Shown here piece by piece: positions 17,280-24,758 of a stretch of 64,000 nucleotides of DNA. The DNA comes from Candidatus Flexifilum affinis (lineage in GTDB: Bacteria > Chloroflexota > Anaerolineae > Aggregatilineales > Phototrophicaceae), in the NCBI GenBank assembly GCA_016713325.1, contig JADJPJ010000095.1, forward strand, positions 1-64,000. Direction: 5' to 3'. The notes under the pieces were generated by a model. The model saw nothing but the letters and a program-made list of their open reading frames with translations. It was not told the origin of the DNA and ran no database searches. The translations under genes and the position numbers were made by a program. Every line of letters starts with the position of its first letter. Position 1 is the first letter of the stretch.

Positions 17280-18191
17280 TCAATCCTCTGAGCGCGGATC
17301 GAAGGCGTCGCGCAGACCGTCGCCCAGGACGTACAGGCACAGCACGGTGATCGAGATCATCAGGCCAGGCATGACGATCAGGTGCGGCGCGGTGCGGTAG
17401 TAGATGCGCGAGTCGATCAGCATGTTGCCCCAGGTGGGGGTCGGCGGCTGCACGCCCAGGTTGAGGAAGCTGAGCGCCGATTCCGCCAGGATGACGCCGC
17501 CGATGCCGACGGTGAGCGAGATGGCCAGGATCGACAGCAGGTTGGGCAGGATGTGCACGAACATGATGCGCCAGCGCGAGGCGCCCAGCGTGCGGGCGGC
17601 CAGCACGTAATCCAGTTCGCGCCGGGCGATCGTCTCGCCGCGCACCAGACGGGCGGCGCCGGTCCAACTGGTAACGGCGATGATCAGCACCAGCGTCTGC
17701 GGAGAAGGGCTCAGCAGCGCCGACACCGCAATCAGCAGGTAAAGTGAGGGCAGCGAGTCCAGCGTGGTGATCAGCCAGTTGAAGACGTCGTCGACGGCGC
17801 CGGGCGAAAAGCCCATGGTCAGCCCAACCAGCAGCCCGATCCCCAGGATCGCCACCGCCGAGAAAATGCCGATGGACAGGGAGATCTGTCCCCCGGCCAG
17901 CAACCGCGCCAGATGATCGCGCCCCAGGTCGTCGGTGCCCAGCAGGTGTCCCGGGCTGCCGAACGGTAGCAGTCGGTTGGGCGTGTCCGGCGTCAACGGA
18001 TCGACCCCCAGCACATAGCGGTTGATCAGTGGTGAGCCGAATGAAAGCGCCAGCATCAGCAGCATCACGCCCATAGCCAGCAGCGTGAGCCTGTCGCGGC
18101 GCAGGCGGCCGACGGCGCGCTGCCAGAGCGTGCGGGAATGGCGGGTTGGGTCTTGCAGTTGAAGGACGTTGTTGGAAGTGGTCGCGGCCAT
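17280..18191 (-). CDS. Peptide/nickel-type ABC transporter permease (OppC/DppC)
   Basis: A 303-residue inner-membrane permease with six predicted helices. It has the N-terminal cytoplasmic stretch and OppC-type N domain, the LLGTDDLGRDHLARLLAGGQ motif typical of OppC/DppC (GTD.LGRD), and the cytoplasmic EAA loop (ARTLGASRWRIMFVHILPN) that docks on the ATPase. It starts four bases after the OppB stop, so the two are coupled. Together with OppB and OppA it forms the membrane part of an oligopeptide importer. No ATPase gene (OppD/OppF) is in the window, so those must be encoded elsewhere or were lost. Confidence 0.92.
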   Translation of the reverse strand: MAATTSNNVLQLQDPTRHSRTLWQRAVGRLRRDRLTLLAMGVMLLMLALSFGSPLINRYVLGVDPLTPDTPNRLLPFGSPGHLLGTDDLGRDHLARLLAGGQISLSIGIFSAVAILGIGLLVGLTMGFSPGAVDDVFNWLITTLDSLPSLYLLIAVSALLSPSPQTLVLIIAVTSWTGAARLVRGETIARRELDYVLAARTLGASRWRIMFVHILPNLLSILAISLTVGIGGVILAESALSFLNLGVQPPTPTWGNMLIDSRIYYRTAPHLIVMPGLMISITVLCLYVLGDGLRDAFDPRSED

Positions 18192-18194
18192 GGC

Positions 18195-19269
18195 TCAGTA
18201 GCGAATCCGGGGATCGACGATCCCGTACAGGACATCAGAAATAAGATAGCCAATGATCGTCGCCAGCGCTGCATAAATGGTAACCGCCATGACGATCGGA
18301 TAATCGCGCTGTCCGAAGGCCTGCACGATGGTCAGGCCGACGCCCTGGTAGTTGAACACCGTTTCGGTGATGACCGCGCCGCCTAGCAGACCGGTGATGG
18401 CCGGCCCAATGAAGGTGGCCAGCGTGATCAGACCGTTGCGCAGCGCGTGGTAGAACCACCTGCCGCTCGCTCACGCCTTTGGCGCGTGCGGTGCGGATGT
18501 AATCATTGCCGATGATCTCCAGCATCGACGCGCGGACGTAGCGCGAGAGCACGGCCACGCCGCTCACCGACAGCACGAAGACGGGCAGGATGAGGTAGTT
18601 GAGCCGCTGCCAGATCGGCGGGCACGAGGGATCGAGCGTGGTGCGGCAGCGGTCGCCGAGCGGAAGCCAGCCGAGCGTGACCGAAAACACCAGCAGCAGG
18701 ATCAGGCCGAGCCAGAAGGCAGGAATAGAGTCGAAAATGACGGCCAGGATTCGCGAGAAATTGTCGAACCATCGGCCTTTGTACAGCGCCGCCAGCACCC
18801 CGACCACCACGCCGCCCGTCGTGCCCAGGATGAACGACGAGACGCTCAGTTCCAGGGTGGCAGGGAGACGTTCGGTCAGCACTTCAAGAACCGCGCGGTT
18901 GTTGAAGAAGGAGCGCCCGAAGTCGCCGCGCAGCACACCGCGGCGGTCGCCGGGCGGCTCCGGTTCACCATCGTCGTTCACATCCAGCGGAATGAGGAAC
19001 GAGCCGTCGGAGACTCCGTCTCCATCGCTGTCCCAGCGCATCCAGTCATCGCCGATCAGCCAGCGCAAATACTGCACGGGCGCCGGGTCGTTGACCCCCA
19101 GGCGGATGCCGATTGCTTCACGATCCTGCGGCGACATGCGGGGGTTGGCGAAGTACAGCGCGGCCAGCGGGCCGCCGGGGGTGAGCGACATCAGCAGATA
19201 GGCCAGGACGGTGATGCCGAAGAACGTTGGTATCGCCTGGAGAATGCGACGAACGATATATCGAGCCAT
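18195..19269 (-). CDS. Peptide-type ABC transporter permease (OppB/DppB), frameshifted
   Basis: OppB-like permease. The start is at 19269 with RYIVRRILQAIPTFFGITVL, the standard OppB N-terminus. A long periplasmic insertion of about 70 residues (residues 60-130) includes an acidic DSDGDGVSDGSFLIPLDVND loop that resembles a calcium-binding EF-hand-like turn, which is unusual. At about 18455 one extra base breaks the frame. Removing it joins ARAKGVSERQ to FYHALRNGLITLATFIG and restores the helices LLGGAVITETVFNYQGVG and the usual C-terminal end YGIVDPRIRY with stop at 18195. Without correction the last 85 residues are lost, including the EAA-loop partner contacts. Likely a sequencing indel. Confidence 0.85.
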
Positions 19270-19286
19270 GATTTTTCATTTCACGG

Positions 19287-19323
19287 ACGAGGCAGGCAAG
19301 CGCCTTTGCAGCCCGTCCCTACA
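19287..19323. repeat. GGACGAGGCAGGCAAGC-type palindrome
   Basis: An imperfect palindrome (cggacgaggcaggcaag ... gcccgtccctac) lies in the 19270-19473 spacer between oppB and oppA. A second hairpin, accctggcgagc/gctcgccagggt, lies at about 19429-19454. The latter may attenuate transcription so that more OppA than permease is made. Confidence 0.6.
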
Positions 19324-19473
19324 ACCAACGCGATGTGATGGCTGGCGGGTGGGCCGCCGGGAAGATCTTCCCGGCGGTTTCCCGCAGTAAGTCTCGCAAC
19401 CCAGGCAGTCTGCCGCCGCTCCCCTTCACCCTGGCGAGCGTGCTCGCCAGGGTGACGAGATGAGGCGTAAAGA

Positions 19474-21218
19474 TTAGTTTTGCGGCGGGATGATCCAGGC
19501 CGACTCGTTCCAGCCGACGATCTGGCCGCGCGGGTCAAAGCCCTGAACGTTGGGCTGCGCGGCGATCACGACGTTGGAAGTGTTCAGCCAGATCCACGGT
19601 ACGTCCTCGCGCAGGATTCCAAACGCCTCCTGCAGGAGTTCGACGCGCTGTTCCTGGTCGCAGCCGGGGACGGTGTTCGCCTGTTCCATCAGGGCGTTCC
19701 ATTCCGCGTTGTTGTAGGAAGTGACATTGAAGCCCGCCGCGACGACGTCGTTGACCGGCGAGAAGTTGACGGTCGCGCCGTTCGGGTCATCCGGGAAGCC
19801 GAAGCCCCAGAAGAGCATGACGGCATCGAACGTCTGACCGGTGAGCTGCTCGACCAGCACGTTGAAGTCGATCGCTTCGTAGTTGAGGTCGATACCTGCC
19901 GCTGCCCACTGGGTGGTCAGCAGCACGCCGATGGCCTCGCTGGCCTCATTGCCCGAGTTGGTGGACAGGGTGAATTCCAGCGGAGTGCCCGGCTCGGCAT
20001 AGAGCGCGTCTTCGGTGGCCACGCGCGGGGTGGACGGATCGTTGTCGTCGTCGACAAAGCCCGCCTCGTCGAGAAGCTGGCCGGCCATTTCCAGATCGTA
20101 CGGATACACGGCCAGATCGGGGTCGAACGCCCACGAGCTGGGCAGGACGTGCGAAGCAAGCTGCACGCCTTCACCGCCGAGCGCGCCTTCGTTCAGTTCC
20201 GCGAAGTTGAGGGCGTACGCGAGCGCCTGACGAACGCGGACATCGCCGAGGATCGGGTGGTGGCCCTGCTCGATAGCTTCCCCGGCCTCATCCAGGCCGT
20301 TCTGCGGGTTGGCGGGGTCGGCGGCGTTCAGCGCGATGAAGCGCAGCGGGCCGGCGGGGTATTCATGGACCTGGTAGCCCTGGTCGGCCAGCGCGCGCAT
20401 TTCATCCTCGCGGCCTTCCGGAGCGCCATCCACGTGAACTGCCCGGCCAGGAACTGCTCGTAGCTGATCGTCTGGTCGGCGACGTTCTTGAAGATCCAGC
20501 CTTCTGGCGTGACCTGCCCTGCCTGGGCATCCGGGTAGGTCTGATCAGCCAGCAGGGTGACCTGTTCGCCCGGGCGGAAGTTGCCGAACTTCCAGGCGCC
20601 TGCCGAAACACCGCCCACGGCCGTCATTTCGGCCTCGTTCATGTCGGCGAAGCCGGCGAACAGCTCGGAGTACTGGTGGGCCGGGACGACCGGCAGCGGG
20701 CCGATGTTGGTCAACGCGGCGCAGCTCGGCGCGTGCAGGGTGAGGACTACGGTCTGCGGGTCCGGCGCTTCCACCGACGCCACATCGTCGAGAATGTAGG
20801 TCAGGGCGGTGTTGGTCTCGCCGCTGGCGACAGCGTCGAAGCCATACTTGACGTCGGCCGAAGTGATGGGGGTGCCATCGCTCCAGAACCAGTCATCGCG
20901 CAGGGTGAAGGTGTAGGTCAGACCATCTTCAGAGATGGTCCAGTCGGTCGCCAGGGAGCCGGGCGCGCCGGGGGCATAGTTGAAGGTCTCGATGTCGGCG
21001 CCGATCAGCGTGGGGTAGAGGCGATTGATCACCGTCTGCGACGAGCCATCCTGCGCGAGGATGGGGTTGAGCGTGGCGATATCGCTGCCGAGGTTGCTCA
21101 GGATGATTGGGCCGCCTTCGCCGGGACCAGGCTGATCCTGCGCCGCTGCTCCTGTCACCAACAGGGCCAGCATCGCCACCAGCACGGCAAAGACCGCAAC
21201 ATGTTTTAGTTTTCTCAT
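19474..21218 (-). CDS. Peptide ABC transporter substrate-binding protein (OppA-like), frameshifted
   Basis: A solute-binding protein of SBP family 5, about 580 residues after correction. The start at 21218 gives a clean signal peptide (RKLKHVAVFAVLVAMLALLV ... AAAQ). Family pieces include LYPTLIGADIETFNYAPGA, FTLRDDWFWSDGTPITSADV (SBP_bac_5 signature) and HPILGDVRVRQALAYALNF. The frame changes near 20430. Dropping one base joins SYEQFLAGQFT to VDGAPEGREDEMRALADQG. The protein should sit outside the membrane and deliver peptides to OppB-OppC, encoded directly downstream. No Cys lipobox is obvious, so it may be tethered otherwise. The leader 21219-21467 contains no gene. Confidence 0.88.
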
Positions 21219-21467
21219 GAGTCTGCCTATACCCTTTCGTTCAATGGACGGTAACTCACTTGTCACCTAGGCGCGGGGAATGTACCAAATTCAGATTCCC
21301 CTGTCCAGATGACTGATAGAACAATTACGCGGTGAGGGCTTGTGACGTTCAACCAGGGATTTATGAGGAACTGCTTCTCGTAGCAAACACTCACATGATA
21401 TAGTCTAGATAGCCCAATGGCGACGAACCTGTCACGTTAGGCTATGGGATATTTGAGGGAAAGAGCG

Positions 21468-21672
21468 ATGTCTATTGAAGCGCTGGTCGATGAAATTCGT
21501 ACTCTGCCGGTCGAAGAACGGAAACGGCTCATCATGCTGGTGCTGGATACTTTGACTGAGCCATCTCCCAGTGTGCCGGCGAAGCGCAGTATTCTGGAAC
21601 TCGCCGGTTTTGGGCGCCGATATCTGGCAGGGGATCGATGCCCAGGAGTATGTCGATAAGATGCGGCTTTGA
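21468..21672 (+). CDS. VapB-like antitoxin, one-base frameshift
   Basis: A 67-residue protein when one T is removed from the TTTT run 21608-21611. It starts at ATG 21468 with a GAGGGAAAG site and ends at TGA 21670-21672. The N-terminal SIEALVDEIRTLPVEERKRL is a helical segment, and the end (SILELAGLGADIWQGIDAQE) is the toxin-binding tail shape seen in antitoxins paired with PIN-domain nucleases. Without correction the tail becomes unrelated. The expected partner gene directly after it exists only as a short remnant. Confidence 0.6.
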
Positions 21673-21731
21673 CCAAGCTAGTTGTTTGCTGTTGACGTGA
21701 TCGATTGACTCGCCTACCGTGCGAGCATTTA
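21673..21731 (+). pseudogene. Possible remnant of a PIN-domain (VapC-like) toxin start
   Basis: Immediately after the antitoxin stop, ttgaccaagctagttgtt and gacgtgatcgattgactcgc can be read, with an indel and a stop-to-Trp change, as TKLVV..DVIDWLAYRAS. This resembles the first strand and first catalytic Asp of a PIN toxin. The match ends at the junction with the A+T-rich TIR gene on the opposite strand. This is an interpretation of about 60 bases and is weak; it may be chance. Confidence 0.3.
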
Positions 21732-22280
21732 CTACAGGTGTCGCTGTTTTTCAACTAATTCATAGATTTTGTGTACAATTTCTATTATGACATCATCTTT
21801 GTTCTTGCCGGCTTTTACATATGGTCGATTGATATCATGGGTTGATTGAAGTTCAGTGATCCAAGGTTGTCGTTTTTCTACACCACTCTTGGCTAAGTGT
21901 ACCCAAGCAATTTCGAGCATGCCGGCTTCATTTCTCTTTCGCATATAAGGAAGTTCAATCTCACTAATATATATTGAGTCTAGAAAACTTCTACTAACAA
22001 ATAAGACTCCGACAACCGAGTAATCTATAGCGTCGTGGATTTCTTGATTCCAGTGGCTACCAACATCAATAGCTAGGTCAATCCAGACCTTAAAATTGTA
22101 TTGTCTTGAATATGCCTGCAATGTCTCAACCAACGTGGCAACATGCCGCCAGTCCTTTTTGGCATAAGATATGAAGATTTGAGGATCTCCGCTTGAAGAG
22201 GTAGCAACTGATCTTGGTGAGCAGGGTCGGTTTTCAGAGACCGGTTCACACTCAATATCACGTTGTGTGAAGAGATCGCC
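21732..22280 (-). CDS. TIR domain, in the -1 frame of the RT gene (probable RT-TIR fusion half)
   Basis: The frame is open from 22280 to TAG at 21732-21734 and encodes a TIR domain. Strand A is in PQIFISYAKKDW, helix A in VATLVETLQAYSRQ, the BB region in VWIDLAIDVGSHWNQEIHDA, and the region with the expected catalytic Glu in VLFVSRSFLDSIYISEIELP. Bacterial TIRs of this kind cleave NAD+. There is no ATG, GTG or TTG before strand A; the first possible start (TTG 22133) would remove the first strand and part of helix A. The upstream in-frame residues (CSPRSVATSSSGDP) look like a linker. The domain therefore most likely is made joined to the RT, by -1 frameshifting or because one base is missing from this sequence. 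Base composition is A+T-rich like the RT. Confidence 0.8.
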   Translation of the reverse strand, partial: GDLFTQRDIECEPVSENRPCSPRSVATSSSGDPQIFISYAKKDWRHVATLVETLQAYSRQYNFKVWIDLAIDVGSHWNQEIHDAIDYSVVGVLFVSRSFLDSIYISEIELPYMRKRNEAGMLEIAWVHLAKSGVEKRQPWITELQSTHDINRPYVKAGKNKDDVIIEIVHKIYELVEKQRHL

Positions 22281-24448
22281 TCAATTCCTCGACTCAATGA
22301 ATGCCACTCGAAACCAGTCTTTGACAGGCGTCTTACCAAACGCTCAACGTTTGAGCGTTCTTGAGGCCTGACACTGGATGATGACTTGTAGCCAATGAGA
22401 AGCCGCATATCATCTCGAACCTCAACATCATCTATACAGTCAATGAGTTGAGCCAGTTCAGAAGTCACATTCCGGCAATCAGGATTTAAGATCGCTTGGC
22501 CACTGAACACAAGACCGATGAATTCATATGCCGCATCAATCATCGTTCTAACGGTGACAGATGGACTAAACATATCAATCACAAGCTGACTAGCCCGAAC
22601 CAAGTCTGGAAAAATGAGTGCGAGTCTAAGTTGTGCCGAATACTCGACAAGCGGTTTGCCATCGTTATGCAACCGAGTCGCCAGGTCCTGTGCCGCACGG
22701 TGTTCATCAATAGTAACGATTAGGCTCTCGAGTTCAGGAGCAAGTCTCAGCAAGCTGACTTCGTTGCGTTGTATGTCAGCATGCTTACGCCATAAATGTA
22801 GCGCAAGCAACTGATGGTACTCATCCCCGCGCAACGCATGATCGAGTATCGCTAACCGCTCATGTCGTCCTTGGCTTTTCTCGAAAGCGACATTGAGTGC
22901 ACGAATTTGAACAAACGGGTTTGGATTGTTCAGAGCAACATCTATAAATGCTGTGGGTTCATCGACTAAATCGTCACCAGCAAGAAGTTCGATACTCCGA
23001 AATGCCTTGTACCAGTCGTTACCGCTACACCAGTCCAGCAATAGCTGAGACAATCTATCAATCCACTGCATTCTGCGATTGGAGAGGCCGATGGTCAATG
23101 CATATGCACTGTCAATCTTCACTTGAGAGAATGTGTTATCACTTTCTGCAAATGCGAATAGTCTCTCAATGACCAAGTCTGCATTTTCGAGGGAAGTCTC
23201 TGCAGCGGCGATGTAGCGGCCAAGATAAGTAGCCGCGTGGAACGAATATCGTGGAAATGTCTCCAAAACACCTAGGGCCAAATTCAAATACTTTGTGTCT
23301 GTTAGGGTAAGCCTATATAAAACAAACGCAATCTCCTTTGCATCTGAAGGACTAACGAGTACCAAATTTCGTTGGCTGAAGGTGGCGAAATCCTTCGGTA
23401 AACTAGCGATAATCGTCTCTATTTGTTCCCGCAAAGCAGCCTGACTTTCCGAGTTGGAGTTGTGCGACTGCTCATCGTTTTCTGTCAGCAGTTCAAGCAT
23501 CGACAGATGGTCGTCTTTCGGTCTAGCATCTTCACAATGGATAAATCTCGTTTTTGATGAATTCCGAACTAAGCCAAGCTGTTGTAACTCCCAATCAGTT
23601 TGCGCGAAGACCCCGCGAGCATTGTGAAGACCGTCAGCCAAAATGGCAAAATCATCTACGTAACGTATGTATTGAGCGTCTTTTTGGGCAGATAGTATTG
23701 CATCTAGCGGTGCAAGAAAGAGAGTCCCGAGAATGTCGGATGCTTCATACCCAACAGGGATTCCTCTACCACCACGCCCCAGGTCAGTGCTCCAGCGAGA
23801 TAGTAGTCTGACGAGAAGCAATTGCAGTCGTTCGTCGGGCAACCAACCTCGTTCATGAGAACCAAGGGTTTTGAGCAGCAATTCGTGATCAATCGTGTGG
23901 TAATAGTTCGCGATATCTAGCTCGACTAGCCAAGGATCGGCGAAAACAGTCTTTGCAGTGTCGATACCGCGTTGCTTCGCCCTGATGAACTTGTCGTACT
24001 GGCCTATCCATTTCTGTGGATAATGTATAGTCTTGAATGGCTTTAGTACAAAATCACTGATATCGCCATTGCTGTCATAGGCGGGAACGTTCGCGAAGGT
24101 TGACTGCGTGTATTTTGCAAAAAACGGCCTCGAGTTCTTGATGATTATGTTAGAAATGGCTTGATAAACAATTCGATCACGAAAATGCAACCATGCGATT
24201 GGGCGAAGCGACAAGTCTCCCTTCACCGCGTAATAGTACGAAGCCATGGAAGGCTGAAATCTGCCGCTGTCAACGTCAGAGATCAACGATTCCAGATATT
24301 TCTCAATATTAGTAGCATAGACCTCTAAAGCGTCGCGATCTTTTACTTCAATACGAAAGGAATTTCGTAGTTGACGCCATGCAAGGCAGAAATTTCCAAG
24401 CGAAAGGAACCTCTCATAATCACTCTGTGTATTGTTCTGCACTATCAT
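22073..24448 (-). CDS. Reverse transcriptase with C-terminal helical repeats (Abi/DRT-like)
   Basis: A 791-residue protein starting at ATG 24448. Residues about 60-330 form an RT palm and fingers: SLRPIAWLHFRDRIVYQAIS; motif A WLVELDIANYYHTIDHEL with Asp178; RGIPVGYEASDILG (residues 228-241), where Val replaces the usual Gln; and motif C YIRYVDDFAILADG with Asp265-Asp266. The catalytic triad is intact. Residues about 350-740 are paired helices (for example AFIDVALNNPNPFVQIRALN and LDHALRGDEYHQLLALHLWR), resembling the HEAT-like alpha-repeat part of AbiA, AbiK and Abi-P2. The last 30-60 residues overlap the TIR frame and are probably not native. No maturase, endonuclease, retron msr/msd or intron features are seen. 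Strongly A+T-rich compared with its surroundings, suggesting transfer. Inferred role: phage defence. Confidence 0.88.
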   Translation of the reverse strand: MIVQNNTQSDYERFLSLGNFCLAWRQLRNSFRIEVKDRDALEVYATNIEKYLESLISDVDSGRFQPSMASYYYAVKGDLSLRPIAWLHFRDRIVYQAISNIIIKNSRPFFAKYTQSTFANVPAYDSNGDISDFVLKPFKTIHYPQKWIGQYDKFIRAKQRGIDTAKTVFADPWLVELDIANYYHTIDHELLLKTLGSHERGWLPDERLQLLLVRLLSRWSTDLGRGGRGIPVGYEASDILGTLFLAPLDAILSAQKDAQYIRYVDDFAILADGLHNARGVFAQTDWELQQLGLVRNSSKTRFIHCEDARPKDDHLSMLELLTENDEQSHNSNSESQAALREQIETIIASLPKDFATFSQRNLVLVSPSDAKEIAFVLYRLTLTDTKYLNLALGVLETFPRYSFHAATYLGRYIAAAETSLENADLVIERLFAFAESDNTFSQVKIDSAYALTIGLSNRRMQWIDRLSQLLLDWCSGNDWYKAFRSIELLAGDDLVDEPTAFIDVALNNPNPFVQIRALNVAFEKSQGRHERLAILDHALRGDEYHQLLALHLWRKHADIQRNEVSLLRLAPELESLIVTIDEHRAAQDLATRLHNDGKPLVEYSAQLRLALIFPDLVRASQLVIDMFSPSVTVRTMIDAAYEFIGLVFSGQAILNPDCRNVTSELAQLIDCIDDVEVRDDMRLLIGYKSSSSVRPQERSNVERLVRRLSKTGFEWHSLSRGIEAISSHNVILSVNRSLKTDPAHQDQLLPLQAEILKSSYLMPKRTGGMLPRWLRHCRHIQDNTILRSGLT

Positions 24449-24482
24449 TCACCGTCGTGTTTCAAACAGGTTCACTCCGGTC

Positions 24483-24488
24483 ATTATA
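24483..24488 (-). promoter_or_regulatory. Candidate -10 box (TATAAT) of the RT-TIR unit
   Basis: A perfect TATAAT on the minus strand, 34 bases before the RT start codon. The -35 region (near 24505-24512) is weak. The predicted leader is about 28 bases, too short for a structured noncoding RNA ahead of the RT. Confidence 0.45.
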
Positions 24489-24564
24489 TAACATCCACGG
24501 CAGCTAACTCATAAGAATGCCCCCTATTGTGAGAATTGGCGCAGTATGAATGAGCTTTGACTAA

Positions 24565-24657
24565 ATGCAACTTGTGCTGCAGGAGGCCGCCGCCCTCGAC
24601 ACCAGCGACGTGTCGATCGGCGCCGTCGCCATCTGCCAGGGGCAGGTGATCGAGCGG
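24565..24657 (+). pseudogene. Truncated, diverged tadA fragment
   Basis: Thirty-one codons from ATG 24565 (QLVLQEAAALDTSDVSIGAV then AICQGQVIER) match codons 5-36 of the full tadA at 27294. There are several synonymous changes, a one-codon deletion and Gly/Pro to Ser changes. The match stops abruptly in the middle of the first structural unit; the catalytic HAE and PCxxC parts are missing, so it cannot work as a deaminase. It lies just upstream of the RT promoter and may mark an insertion boundary or an old recombination scar. Bases 24658-24758 between the fragment and the histidine kinase end were not recognised. Confidence 0.75.
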
Positions 24658-24758
24658 ATAGGTGAGCAGATCGCGCCGCTCACGCACCTCGTCATGCGCC
24701 GCCGGCACCCGAACCATCGCGTTGGGCAACGACGGATCGGTCCTCCTGCTGACGAAAC

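Noticed and set aside
22073..24448. Retron or group II intron interpretation of the RT
   Set aside because: There is no room for an msr/msd RNA in the short leader, no maturase or HNH domain, and no intron ends; the long helical C-terminal region fits Abi-type RTs better.
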